64,000 nt of DNA, taken from NCBI RefSeq assembly GCF_028640845.1, contig NC_080548.1, positions 16,675,321-16,739,320 on the forward strand. The letters run 5' to 3'. A program made the translations under genes and the position numbers. How positions within the stretch are numbered: position 1 is the first letter of the stretch; each line of letters begins with the position of its first letter. The notes below the pieces were generated by a model. The model worked only from the letters and a program-made list of their open reading frames with translations. It had not been told where the DNA came from and ran no database searches. This document shows, one piece after another, positions 1 through 12,600 of this stretch. The stretch is from Ahaetulla prasina. Lineage: Eukaryota > Chordata > Lepidosauria > Squamata > Colubridae.

Positions 1-1372
1 CAAAATAGAGAGCAAATCCCACTTCCATCTAGCACTGATGATGTTATCTGGTTGGGTAATGAAACGCCTGCAAGAAAACAACCAAGCTCAGAGAGCACCA
101 AGTCCCCTAAAAGTTAGAATTATCTCTTTGTCTCAAGAATAGGGGTGAAACAAAAACAAATGCAATATATGGAATAACATTGGTTTTCTTGCACATGGCA
201 GAGGATTAGGCTAGTCCCTCTTGAGAAGGGGGACATGGAGGGGGGAGCATTGTTCCCTCTTAAGAACTTTGTCCCCAAGGGACAACCACTGAAGACAACA
301 GTGTACATGATGACAATTTCCTTGGCTTACTGGATCAGGGCTTAAATACAATGGTCCCTTTAGGTTTCTCAATCTTAGCACAGTTAATTAGAGGTAACTT
401 TGCTGATCAACATGATTTCCCCAACTAATGTAAGCAGGGCAGTTATCTGAATTATTAATCAGATAGTTAGCAACTTTTGTCTTGTAGCTTCTTGCTCCCA
501 GAAAGATGTCTCAGGGTGGAGAAGACAGTGACTGAAGCAGCAGGCAAAAAACAGCAAAGAAAACAGCTATTGATTAGGGGAGCTCTTACACACTACGTGC
601 ACTGCACACCTTTACACGCTTCACACACACATCTACCCAGAGCACCTCTTTTTTTCCTCCTGATTTATAACCTGAAAATGTTGGACTCTGGCTAGCCAAT
701 GTTCATCAATCTTATCATGAAATATTGCTACAATTTAGAAGACAGTTAAAGGAGTGGTTGATTTGGTTTCACTTGGCTTTTGACACAGCCATCGTGATTC
801 AGGGCAGAATACTTTTATCCATCCGATGTACTTTGACCTTCTCCTGAACTTTGGTAGATCATGGTTGTAATCCACTCTAGCCTTTTCCGTGCACATCTGT
901 GTTAGGATGGACCTACAATTCATCAAGCAAGAATTCGTCATGATTGCTAGGAATGGTGGTTTGCTGGATCAACCTGTCAAGAGGGTACAGTCTGTTCAAA
1001 CCGATCCTTCCTGGTTCAGCTCATCCTTGGCATTTTGATTATCCAAAGAACCTTTCTCACAGTTCGTTCCAAGTCCACAGTTCTGTGATTAACATGGAAT
1101 TAGCAGGAAAACTCCACCCCAGTGAGGACCGGATAGAATGAATCTGAGCCATTGTAGCTTAGTGAAAAGAGCACGTGCGTTTTTGAACACAGCAAGTCTA
1201 GAGTTCGGTCCTTGATAATGCCACTGTACAAGGCTCCAATTTAAATTGATGAGAGTGCCACTGCCAAGATCGGGTTCACAAATCGTGTTAAAAGTGTACG
1301 TAGTTTGGGCTTTGGTGATGGGTGAGCCTTGCCTTCCAGACTTAAAACATGGTTTATGGCTTTTTATGTTAT
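1..1372. other. 5' intron/flank, mostly unassigned
   Basis: Apart from the family K fragment at 33-105, this stretch shows no host exon I can support. Bases 1146-1215 look tRNA-like: an A-box-like 'TAGCTTAGTG' near 1155 and a B-box-like 'GAGTTCGGTCC' near 1201. That suggests a decayed tRNA-derived SINE rather than a tRNA gene. The missing first exon of the peptidase gene (signal peptide, ending in codon phase 1) was looked for here and not found. Confidence 0.4.
33..105 (+). repeat. Repeat family K fragment (Penelope-like?)
   Basis: The block running from CTGATGA (35-41) to GAAAC (61-65) and on to 'AAGAAAACAACCAAGCTC' recurs, in both orientations, in the palindrome at 9956-10094. Bases 43-48 and 55-60 can pair as a short hairpin between the two conserved blocks. 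The layout recalls a hammerhead-ribozyme core as known from Penelope-like retroelements, but with one extra T at 42. The family assignment is an inference. Confidence 0.45.
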
Positions 1373-1919
1373 TGTTGTGGTCCATCAGCAGCCTATGGAG
1401 CTGGCAATGGAGGCGGACAGCAATGAGGCTGAGGTGGGGCCAGGGCCATCAGAAAATAAGGTGCGGACTCCAGAGCCTCCAGAAACTGATAGTAGTGAGG
1501 CAGAGGAACAGGAGGAGCCTGTTCTTGATGCATGCATGACAAGAGCTGCAAAAAGGCAAGAGCAGCTCAAGCAGAGAGGACAACTCGGGAGTAGGGCCAA
1601 GAGATGATTGGCCCCTCCCATAAGGCTTAAAACAGACCAGCACCGGTGTTTCAGCTTGCTGGAAAACAACATTGTAGCTGCATTCTCTGCTTCGTGAAAC
1701 TTTGTTTTTGTGACTTCTGAACGTTTGCCAAGAAAGGCCTTTGGCAGTTTGCCTAATTGGACTAAGGTTTGTGATAACTGAAGAATTTGTGTTTGAGAGG
1801 CATTTGTTTTACTTTGAGTTGAACGACGCTGGGAATGAAGTAATTCCCAGCTGTTCGAATAAAGTTTATTTTATCACGGACTGAATTTGTTGCTACCTAC
1901 TTGGGTCTGTGTCACAACA
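1373..1919 (+). mobile_element. Solo LTR, family 1, with 5-bp TSD
   Basis: The element begins TGTTGTGG and ends CACAACA, and is flanked by GTTAT at 1368-1372 and 1920-1924. A polyadenylation signal AATAAA lies at 1858-1863, fixing the + orientation. A second copy of the same family is at 59755-60319. No gag, protease or polymerase coding sequence adjoins it, so it is a solo LTR left by LTR-LTR recombination. A 5-bp duplication fits gypsy-type elements or some endogenous retroviruses. The short open frames inside it are not genes. Confidence 0.88.
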
Positions 1920-1933
1920 GTTATGTGAAGCTA

Positions 1934-2200
1934 GCCAGTTGTGTCCCAAAGGTGCTTTTTCAGAAGGCAGCTGGACTTTCTCGTAGTGCTCCTGGTAGGA
2001 CCCAGATAAAGCCCCAAGTGCTTCACCGACCCTCTAAAAGAATGCAAATGACCAGCTGTCTGCAAGGAATATATTTCCCATTATCCTGTCAGAGCTGAAG
2101 AAGCTTCTTGGATGAGAAGCGAAATGTCTTCAACAGAAAAAACAAAAAAGTCCAGTTGCCTGCTGAAAAAAACACCTTTGGGACAACCATGACCTGGATG
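1934..2200. repeat. Repeat family J, long inverted repeat
   Basis: Left arm (about 1936-1980, containing CCCAAAGGTGCTTTTTCAG) is complementary to the right arm (about 2149-2197, ending CACCTTTGGGACAACC). Between them is the diagnostic block GATGAGAAGCGAAATGTC at about 2111-2128. Related hairpins lie at 39058-39838 and 49585-49772. Penelope-like elements often sit as head-to-head copies with this look, but that assignment is an inference. Confidence 0.55.
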
Positions 2201-2817
2201 ACTGAGAATCTCTACAAACTTTTAGCCAGTTGCGATGTTTTCTCCAAACTATGGTGGGCAAAAGGCTTCCCTCTCTACATATGTACATGTGAACTGCATT
2301 CACTGCTAAGCATTTGAGATGACCTCCCTCAACCAAGGTTCAGAAGTTGAGCCCAGTCAGCCTAAGGAGGCAACAGAGCACATGGAGGCAACTAAGCTAA
2401 TGCCAGGTGCAAAGAATCCATTAGATTGCAGCATAGAAGGTTCGTTCAAACCCATAATACACAGGTATCTAGTCAACTAAAATTCAACACTAAATTGGCA
2501 CCAGATAAGGATCAACAGAATTCAGGAGAGGTTGGACTTGAACCGCTTGTGGGAATGTAACAATTCCAAGTTGATGACACACTTATCTCCGCCCTCAGCT
2601 CTGCCCACTCTTCTCCTACAGCTAGGTGACCATAAGGAGAATTTCCCAACTCATTAAGCCTACCTGGAGACTCATCTGAGAAGATGTTTCAGATACGGGC
2701 GGCTCTCTAATGAGCTACTATTTCATCTCTGCATGAAGAGGCACTCTAGTTAGGCAACAGAAGACCTAATGAATGCGTTTGTATGGAAGAAAGAGATTTA
2801 GGCATAATCCTCTAATT
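2201..2817. other. Unassigned intronic sequence
   Basis: I recognise no exon, RNA gene or repeat family in this stretch. Confidence 0.3.
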
Positions 2818-2905
2818 CAGTGGTTCCCAACCAGTGTGCCGCGGCACTAAGGGGTGCCGTGAGATCTTTTGAGGGTGCCGGGAACTTTTGAGCTACGGAG
2901 ATTTT
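2818..2905 (+). mobile_element. hAT (Charlie-like) left-end fragment
   Basis: The end CAGTGGTTCCCAACCAGTG is typical of Charlie-group hAT termini. Only this end is visible; the interior is interrupted at about 2906 by the 3' end of a LINE. No right terminus with a matching 8-bp duplication was found. Confidence 0.55.
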
Positions 2906-3422
2906 AAATATCTATTTCCTTATAATTTTTATTTTTGTCACAACAATATATGTAAGTATCATATAGAAAGGTTATATAGTATATAACGGTATAAGCATAT
3001 ATATATATATATAGGAAGAAGAAAAGAAAAACAATAGGACAGGAACGGTAGGCACGTTTGTGCACTTATGCACGCCCCTTATGGTCCTCTTAGGAATGGG
3101 GTGAGGTCAATAGTAGAAAGTTTTTGGTTAAAGCTTTTGGGATTATGGGAAGAGACCACAGAGTCAGGTAAAGTATTCCAAGCACTGATGATTCTGTTAC
3201 AGAAGTCATATTTTCTGCAATCTAGATTAAAGCGGTTGACATTAAGTTTAAATCTATTGGTTGCTCTTGTATTATTGCAATTAAAGCTGAAGTAGTCTTT
3301 GACAGGAAGGACATTACAATAGATGATTCTATGAGTTAAACTTAGGTCTTGTCAAAGGCGACGGAGTTCCAAGTTTTCCAAGCCCAGGATTTCAAGTCTG
3401 GTGGGATAAGGTATTTTGTTGT
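2906..3422 (-). mobile_element. CR1/Rex-superfamily LINE 3' end, antisense
   Basis: Matches, in reverse, the LINE at 19065-19735 and the antisense piece at 37320-37678. On the minus strand it encodes the end of a reverse-transcriptase ORF (residues like NKIPYPTRLEILGL) and then a 3' tail. It is 5' truncated, and its truncated end lies only 30 bases before exon A, so the branch-point region of that intron is probably LINE-derived. Confidence 0.72.
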
Positions 3423-3452
3423 TTACAGAGGAATTTTTTGGCATTTTTGCAG

Positions 3453-3625
3453 GCCAGGTGGTGACGCTGCAGCTTGGATGTTTAGAGCCCTATGGTGCTT
3501 TGTTCAAGATTACGCCAGCCACCACGGAAAATGTGGTCAACATTCAGAAGTGCTTCCTGTTAAACGGCACCAAAGAAAGTCAAGTGAAGCCTCAAGGGGT
3601 CTTTCCCGACATGAAAGATTTCAAG
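3453..3625 (+). CDS. Exon A: N-terminal region of the cysteine peptidase
   Basis: First exon recognised. It follows an acceptor (TTTTTGCAG, 3444-3452) and ends AAG|gtgagt. It starts with two bases of a split codon, then reads [14 protein letters not shown] onward to a stretch ending FPDMKDFK (residues 2-58). This part precedes the propeptide and is not found in ordinary cathepsins; its function is unknown to me. A second reading frame is also open here but lacks family similarity. An upstream exon ending in phase 1 must exist. Confidence 0.88.
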
Positions 3626-6600
3626 GTGAGTCAACGAAGCTCAGCGATTGGAGAAGCGAAGGGAGTCCAAGACGTCAAGCTGGATTTGTAGCTGGACAGT
3701 TGCCTGGTTGATCGTTGGAAAGAATAGAATAGAATAACAGAGTTGGAAGGGACCTTGGAGGTCTTCTAGTCCAACCCCGTGCTTAGGCAGGAAACCCTAG
3801 ACATTCCCCCTATTCAGTGGTGGGATTCAGCCGGTTCGCACCACTTCGGGAGAACCGGTTGGTAACTTTCTGAGCAGTTTGGCGAACTGGTAATTGGAAG
3901 AAATCATTAGGGCAGAGAACCGGTTGTTAAATTATTTGAATCCCACCACTGCCCCTATTCCACAAATAGGGGGAATTTGTCAGTTTGTGGTGTCCACAGT
4001 GAATCAAGCATCCTATATCCAGGGGTGGGGCTGCTGGAGGTTCACAGGGGTTCGGGAGAACCTCTAGCTAAGATTCTGTGCAGTTTGGAGAACCCCCAAA
4101 TCCCACTCCTGGCTGCCCCTGCCCACTCCCCCCTTCCCAGGAGGTACCTACATGGCCTGTTTTGGATGCAGGTAAGTGCAGGGTGCACTCGGAGGTTCAG
4201 GGAGGGTGAAAAACAGGCCTACCAGAAGTTCAGGAAGCCTGGGGAGGCTATTTTTGCCCTCCTGGAGGCTCAAGAAAAGCCTCCAGAGCCCAGGGAGGGC
4301 ACAAACACCCTCCGCCCACCACAGTGCAGGAGTCCGACTAGGCCACACCCACCATGGCCACACCCACCCAGCAACCGGACAGAAAACCCCTTGCTAACAT
4401 TTTTGAAGCCCATCCTGCCTATATATATTTTTCTTACATGTAAGAAAGAAAACTCATCCTTATGAAAAAAAATTATTTCTACTTGCATTATTATTATTAT
4501 TATTTTTAATTTCACCCTTCCTCTGCCCAACACATTTTTGTAAGACAGAACTTGGGAAAAATATAGTTTCCCTCTGGCATATTGGCTGGACATATAATTT
4601 AAATTATCGCTTTCTGCATCTTATTTGGCAAATATTGGCAACACCCGACCAAGCGCTAGATTCATCCATCATGCAAAACAGTGGTGGTAAACATAGCTTG
4701 TTGAATTAGATATTACTTGCTGGTACATTTCACTAAACTATGGTTTAGAGGCCATAAATGACCAGATTTTCCCAACTTATTGAGCCAAACCGAACAAGCC
4801 ACATTAGTTGGATTGATATAGCACCGACATTGTAATGCGGATTTTATGATTTGCTAGCACGTTGTGTAAACATAGTCAATGCAATTTGTGAATCATGGTT
4901 ATAATGTAGCCTGGACTTGGTTAAATTGTGATTTATCTGGGAAATGTTTTATTTATGAAATAAACAACCATGCCAGCCATTGGCTAGAATGTGTAATTTC
5001 AAAACACTTTTTTTCCCCCCTGATGTTGGAGGTCTTCTCTATGCAAAGCAATCTTCTACCATTGAGCTGCAGTCTTTCCCCAGCTCGCTTGCTTTTGGAG
5101 GCCAAGAATTACTACACCTTCAGTGCACCCTGGTTCTTTCAACAGACCAATAGTGAAGTTCAATTTTTTTTTTACTACTGATTCTGTGGCCGTGGCTTGG
5201 TGGACATGGTGTGGCTTGGTGGGTGTGGCTCGGTGGGTGTGGCAGGGGAAGGATACTGCCAAATCTCCATTCCCACCTCACTCTGGGGCCAGCCAGAGTG
5301 TTGTGTCTGCGCCTCCTGAGCCGGGCCCTTTGCCAGAAAGTGACTCAGAAAGTGAGGGGGAAGGGAACTTACCTCTGGAGCATTGGCTTCCCTGGCTCAG
5401 CTCCAGGAGCCAGAGGCAGGCCAGGTGGAGGAGATAACGAGGCCTCCATCCCCTGACTCTTTCCCCCCCCAGGCCACACCTCCAGATCCAGCTGATGGCA
5501 ATCAGGCCTGGCTGGACCCTAGGTTTCGTAGGTAGGAGAGGTGGGAACAACAGAAGCAGGGGTGGGGCAGGCCTAGGAAGTGCTGAGTCACGGACCTACA
5601 CCCCACAGTGTATAAAAGCAGTCCTGGCTGCTCTTCTGCTCTGTGACGAGCAAAAATTGAGCTGAACTCTTTACTCAGAGAAGTGAGCTGAACATTCGGC
5701 CTGGACTGCTGACTTCCTGATTGCCTGGCAACCCCAAAATAAAAGAGAGACTTTGGCAGGCAGCTGCAGATTCCCTGCCAGGATTGATAGCAGCCATGAA
5801 CTCAATTACGGGCTCATTTAGCCATCTCGTGTGGCCAAGGCCGGGAGGGGACAGAACACAGAGGTGGCATTTTCCGGTTCTCCGAACTACTCAAAATTTC
5901 CACTACCGGTTCTCCAGAACCTGTCAGAACCTGCTGGATTTCACCCCTGCAACAGACCATGGTAAACACTAATATCCCAGCCCTCCTTTCTTTCGATAGG
6001 CCCGAGAAAGCTGTTCCAATTGAGAACAGCACATGGACAAATCCTTAGCCAGCTCAGCTTGCCCTTTGCCTTAGTGAGTCAGCCGCTTCCTTCTGCGGCA
6101 AAGCTGCTCTTCCCCGTGCCAAGTTTCTAATAAAATTGCAAGGCAGGTTTCACCCAGATGCTGTTGACTTGACAGTAATGAAATCTCTTTTCTGCAATGG
6201 CTGCTCGAGGTGGCATTTGTCACACACAGCTGATGGCAAGCTGTTATTTGACCTATGCCAAATCGCTGTCTGGTAGACCACGATGCTACAGATGTGGACG
6301 AGAAACTTCGTGGTGTTGTTTTGCTAGTTTGCTAATGAAGGACTCAAAATCCTCCTTGCTTTGAAAGACACCACCACCACCCCTATTTGAAATTGTGTCA
6401 GCCTGTCTTTCTGATAAAGATAAAGGACAAGGTTTCCCCTTGTCCAGTCGTATCCGACTTTAGGAGGCGGTGCTCTTCTCTGTTTCTTAACTGGGAGAAC
6501 CAACACTGTCTGAAGATGCTTCCATCCATGGTCATGTAGCCAGCATGATTATACACCAAGGTGCCTGTAATGTTGTTACCTTCCCCCCAAAGTGGTATCT

Positions 6601-9600
6601 TAGAATATACTCATCGGGCTGGAAGGGACCTTGGAAGCCTTCTAGTCCAACCCCCTGTTCAGGCAGGAAACCCTACACCCGTGATGGTGAACCTATGGCA
6701 CGCGTGCTGGAAGTGGCACGCAGAGCCATCTCTCCAGACACGCAAGCCGTCGCCCATTGCTCGTCCGGGTTCTGGCGCACCGGACAGCTGGTCTTCACAC
6801 GTGCATGAGCACTGAAAACCAGAAGAGAAGCTGTCTGGCGTGCGCATGCGCACCAGCCAGCTGGTTTTTGCATGCACGTGCATGCCAGAAACGGGAACAC
6901 CAGGTGGCCGATGCATGTGCACGCACCGTAAACCGGAAGAGCAGCCGCCCAGTGCGCATGTGCATGCTCTTCCGGTTTCCGGTGCGCACATGCGAGCTCC
7001 CATTTCGGCACTTGATGTAAAAAAAGGTTCGCCAACCCTGTCCTACATCATTTCAGACAAATGGTTATCCAATCTCTTCTCAAAAACCTCCAGTGATGGA
7101 GCACCCACAACTTACGGAGGCAAGCGGTTCCATTGATTAATTGTTCTCAGTGTCAGGAAATTGCTCCTTTGTTCTACTATTCCAATTACCCTTCTATTAT
7201 TATTCTAGTTCTATCTACTAGTATGAGCCTCATTTACAAAGCCACAGGGGCCAAAGCAAGGCATCAGCCATCCTCGTCTCACGACCACGAAAAATGAGCC
7301 CTTTGATAGAAGCAGTTCCTAAATAGGGAACCTACCTATTTATCTACTCACATTTTCATGCTTTCGAACTGCTAGGTCAACAGGAGCTGGGGCAAGTAAC
7401 GGGAGCTTACCCCATCAAGCAGGGTCCGCTTATCAAATCTGGGCTAGTTTCTTTACCAGCGTCTTTAACCACTAATAGAGCTGCCATAGAAGCTGGATTT
7501 CTTGGCTACTTGGGATGTTGGCTATTCGACTGGAAGCTTGGCTGTCACTTGGTAATATCAAGTGATAGCCACTTGGTAGGAAAACCAAAAACCCACCGGA
7601 GATAGAGCGATTCTTCAACATGTCCAAAGTGTGTTGTGGGTGTCGTGTCCCACTCCTCCGCTGACGGCTGGGTCAGGGAAATCCGAATCAGGCGTGCCTC
7701 TGCAGCTCTGCCAAAGTCCTAGCAAAGTTCTCAAGGCAGGTAGGAGACCAGAAAGTGACTTCAGCAAGATAAGGTAGACTTTGCCTGATTCAGAGAATGC
7801 CAGAAAGCAGATCCTTTATATAGGTCATGGGGTGTGGCTCCATGACTCAGCACTTATCCAGGCCTGCCCCTCCCTTCCTTCTGTCGCCGCCGCCTATCAA
7901 TTCTTCTGAAGCGAGGGTCACTCCAGTCTGCAGCTGTTGGTAATTGACCTTCCTCCAGCTCACATGCAGTGGGGGAGGGGGAGGGGTCTAGTTGCTCCGT
8001 TTGCCTGGGCATGGAGCCAGGGCTGGGGCCGGGAGGCATGCTAGGACATTCCTCAGCGTTCGGAAGCAGATAAGACGGGCCCGGCTGCGGGGAAAGCGGA
8101 CGAGACACAACAGTGGGTTCCTTGAGTCCTGCTGCCACTTGGTTTCCCTTTAGGTGAAACCGAGAACTCGGGATAATGTTGCTAACATTGATAAAGTGCA
8201 TTCTGCTTACAAATGAAGTTGTGGGGAAAGAACGGTAGGTAATTCAGTAGGAAAGCCCCTGCTCTCTTTGTAGAGGTGCCAAATTCAACACCTGGTATCA
8301 CTAGTGTTCATTACTTCTGTATGGATTAAATCAGCCATGAGAAGTTCTTCTTCCAGCAAATGGAGCTGCCAATTGAAAAAGACAACTAGTGTGTGACTCC
8401 TGTTGGCTGAAAGATCACCCAGGCTTCTCTGTATAGCATGCCAAGGCTACACTCCAAGAGAAGATGAAGACGGAGGATTTAAAATATAAAATAAGCTCCC
8501 CAAACCTCTCCAAAGATGATTCCCCTTGTTTCTTACAGCCATTCTCCAAACTCTTAAACAAAGCAGGGGAAGAGTGAAACATTGAGCTCTGGATGAATCT
8601 GAAAGCACCAAAGAGGATACCGGGACTTTTTATCCTTCTGGGGTTGTCTCAAGATTGGAATCATATAATATCCTAAGCCAGGGGTGTTAAACTCAAGTGC
8701 TTAAATCCAGCCTGGGGCTGGGGGCCAGCCTAGAAATATCAAAGGACCAGCCCGCAGTGCCTCCCGAGCAGGGGTAAAATGCTCCCGGTTCGGACTAGAT
8801 TGGCCAATCCAGTAGCAATGGCGGCAGGTGGTTCGGAGAACCAATAGCAAAAATCCCTGCCCATGCCCAGCTGAGCCACGGGATCGTCAGAGCCTTTTTT
8901 TTTTTAACTTTTAAAAGCATTTTTTAAAAGCTAAAAACAGCAGAAGCCTGCTAGGCAAAAAATGGGGGGTGTAGGCAAAAAATGGGGGGCTGGCAGTGAT
9001 GAAATCTAATTTTTTTTACTACCGGTTCGGTGGATGTGGCTTGGTGGGCATGGCAGGGGAAGGATACTGCAAAATCTCCATTCCCTCCCTACTTCTGGGG
9101 AAAGGATATTGCAAATTCTCCATTCCTACCCCAATCTGGGGCCAGCCAGAGATGGTATTTGCCAGTTCTCTGAACTACTCAAAATTTCTGCTACCGGTTC
9201 TCCAGAACCTGTCAGAACCTGCTGGATTTCACCCCTGGGGGGTGGGGTTCATGAGAGAGAGAGAGAGGAAGGGAGGGAGGGAGGGAAGGAAGGAAGGAGG
9301 GAAGGAAGGAGAGGGAGGGAGGAAAAAGGAGAGGAACCTGGCACTAGACGCAGCTTCAGAGGATAATCCAGGGCTGGAAGGGACCTGGAGGTCATCTAGT
9401 CCAACCCTGCTCTAGCAGGACATTGTTAGTGAGTTTCTGTCTTTTGATCCCCCAGTCACATAGCCATGCCCACCCAATCACATGACCCCCCCACCAAGCC
9501 ATGCCCACCAAGCCACACCCACAGAACTGGTAGGGAAGAAATTTAGATTTCACCACTGCTCCCGAGGCCCCCATGCGACTCATTTTTGGCCGGCAGAGTG

Positions 9601-12600
9601 CTGCAGGAGGCCATGGAGTCTGAAAATGGGCCACGCGTGGCCCCCTCCGCACCCTGTTTTGGCCAGTAAAGTGCAGAAGGCATCCATCCATCCATGCTGG
9701 CTTGGTGGGCGTGGCAGAGGAAGGATACTGCAAAATCCCCATTCCCGCCCCACTCCTGGAGGAAGGATATTGCAAAATCCCCATTCCCACCCCACTCTGG
9801 GACCAGCCAGAAATGGTATTTGCCGGTTCTCCGAATTACGCAAAATTTCTGCTACCGACCTGCTGGATTTCACCCCTGAGTTACAGTTACAAGAACCAGG
9901 CTTGGTGCAGTATGCAATTCCAATCAAAAAGCTTGACTGGGACAATGCAGTTTGAGGGAGTCCTTGATGTTCTCTGAACTTGGTTGTTTTCTTGCAGATG
10001 TTTTATTACCCGAACTAAGTAACATCCTCAGTGCTAGTTTGGGTAATAAAACATCTGCAAGAAAACAACCATGTTAAGAAAGCACCAAGGACTCCCTCAT
10101 TTCAACCCTGAGCTACAAATATTCTCCTTTATTGGTACAATACAGTTTCCCATGTGCCTCTTTCAAATGTGCCTCTTCTCTCTGTTGTTCCTCCAGTTTG
10201 TAAGAGAAGAATACTTCAAAGGCATCTACACCTCCGTGTGGCAGAGCATAACCAACTGGGGCAAGAAGAAGAATATCTATACCATGTGGGTGACCAACGC
10301 CAGCTGTGGAGTCACCCCGGTGCATTACGAGATGAAGGGTTACAACAGCTTGCTGGGGTCCCACTACGACAAGTATGAAATCAATTACAGCGACTTCTCC
10401 AACAGCTTCCCAGCTTCCATCTTCGTCCTGAAATCAAATGGTGAGTCGGAAGGATTCAACCTCCTGCCTGCTTTGGGGAGATGGGCCCTCAAGCTTTTGC
10501 TCATTGTGTGCAGGGTGACGACCATCGTTGCGAACTTCACAACTCTGCAGGGATCAGAATCAGATGTCACACCCAAGCAGACCCTCTTCTGAGCGAGAAA
10601 AAACTGAAGCTAAAGGGTACACTCCAGGGGTGGGCTTCTGGGGGTTCGCAGGGGTTCGGGAGAACCTCTAGCTAAGATTCTGTGCAATTTGGAGAACCTC
10701 CCAAATCCCACTCCTGGCTGGCCACTCCCACCCCGCCTTGCCCCTCCCAGGAGTCCCCACATGGGATGCAGGTAAATGCAGGGCATGTGTGGAGGCTCGG
10801 GGAGGGTGAAGAATGGGCCTACCAGAAATTCAGGGCCTCCAGAGGGCCTCCAGAGCCTGAGGAGGCCATTTTTGCTCTCCTGGAGGCTCAAAGAAAGCCT
10901 CTGGAGCCCAGAGAGGGCAAAAACACCCTCCTCCCGCCGTGGTGCAGGAGGCTAACTAGGCCACGCCTACCATGGCCACACCCACCCAGCAACCAGGTAG
11001 AGAACCCCTTGCTAAAATTTTTGAAGCCCACCCTGGTACACTCTCAAGCTAAATCTCCATGTTGGGTTGGATAGCAATCGGGTGGTTCTATTACACAGAA
11101 TAAACTAAAAGATTGAGAACAAAAGTGTAAGAGGGAATGGCGTTGAATAGAAGGAAGAGCAGCTACCAAGGCGATTGTCAACAAAAGGGATCTCTAGTTT
11201 ATTTATTTATTTATTTATTATTTAAACTTATATACCGCCCTATCTCTCAAAGGACTCAGGGCGGTTTACAGGCATATAAAAAACATCAATATACAAATTA
11301 AAATAATCATTAAAAGACTTATTCTAATGCCAATAATTAATAATACCAATTTTTAAAAATAGAAATATAAATATTAAAATCAATTTAAAACCCCTCTAAA
11401 TTTAAAAGTCTAAGCCAGTCCTGCACAGATGAATAAATGAGTCTTGAGCTCGCGACGGAAGGTTCGAAGATCTGGAAGTTGACGGAGTCCTGGGGAGTTC
11501 GTTCCAGAGGTGGGAGCCCCACAGAAGGCCCTTCCTGGGCGTCGCCAGACGACACTGCCTAGCTGACGGCACCCTGAGAGTCCCTCTCTGTGAGGCGCGG
11601 GTCGGTGAGAGGTATCTGGTCGCAGTAGGCGGTCCCGTAGATAACCCGGCCCTATGCCATGGGCGCTTTAAAGGTGGTCACCAAAACCTTGAAGCGCACC
11701 GGAAGGCCACAGGTAGCCAGTGCAGCCTGCGCAGGATGGGTGTTATCACGGGAGCCACGAGGGCTCCATCTATCACCAGCGCAGCGCATTCTGGACTAAC
11801 TGCAGCCTCGGATGCCCTTCAAGGAAGCCCCATGTGAGGCGTTGCAGTAATCCAGGCGAGGCGTCACGAGGCGTGGTGACCGTGCATAGGGCCTCCCGGT
11901 CCAGAAAGGCGCAACTGGCGCACCAGGCGAACCTGGTGAAACGCTCTCCTGGAGGCGGCCGTCAAATGATCTTCTAGAGACAGCCGTTCATCCAGGAGGG
12001 CGCCTAAGTTGCGCACCCTCTCCGCCGGGGCCAATGACTCGCCACCGATGGTCAGCCGCGGTTAGCTGACTGTGCGGGATGCGGCATCCACAGCCACTCT
12101 GTCTTGGAGGATTGAGCTTGAGCCTGTTTCTCCCCATCCAGACCCGTCGGCCTCCAGACACCGGGACAGCACTTGATAACCGTTGGGGTGGTCCGGTGTG
12201 AAAAGTACAGCTGGGTGTCATCCGCATACAGCTGGTACCTCACACGAACCCACTGATGATCTCACCCAGCGGCTTCATGTAGATGTTGAACAGAAGGCGA
12301 GAGGATCGATCCCTCGGCACCCACAAGTGAGGCGCCTCGGGGCCGACCTCTGCCCCCTGTCAACACCGACTGCGACGGTCGGAGAGATGGGAGGAGAACC
12401 ACCGATAAGCGGTGCCTCCACTCCCAATCCCTCCAACCGGCGCAGCAGGATACCATGGTCGATGGTATCAAAAGCCGCTGAGAGGTCTAATAGGACCAGG
12501 GCAGAGGAACAACCCCTATCCTGGCCCTCAGAGATCATCCTGCTTGACCAAAGCCGTCTCCGTGCTGTAACGGGCGGAAACCGGACTGGAGCAGGTCTAG

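Noticed and set aside
477..695. MSCSFLLPERC frame as the missing signal-peptide exon
   Set aside because: No hydrophobic core of the right length and no GT donor in phase 1 at its end.
3349..3711. Alternative 120-codon frame overlapping exon A
   Set aside because: Different frame, begins in the LINE and reads through both splice sites; exon A's own frame has family similarity and correct phase.
1373..8112. LTR pairs as the two ends of a provirus
   Set aside because: The LTRs belong to different families or orientations and each has its own 5-bp duplication.
10625..11074. 130-codon frame downstream of exon B as an extra exon
   Set aside because: Coincides with a family B MITE delimited by exact 8-bp duplications; exon B joins exon C in phase without it.
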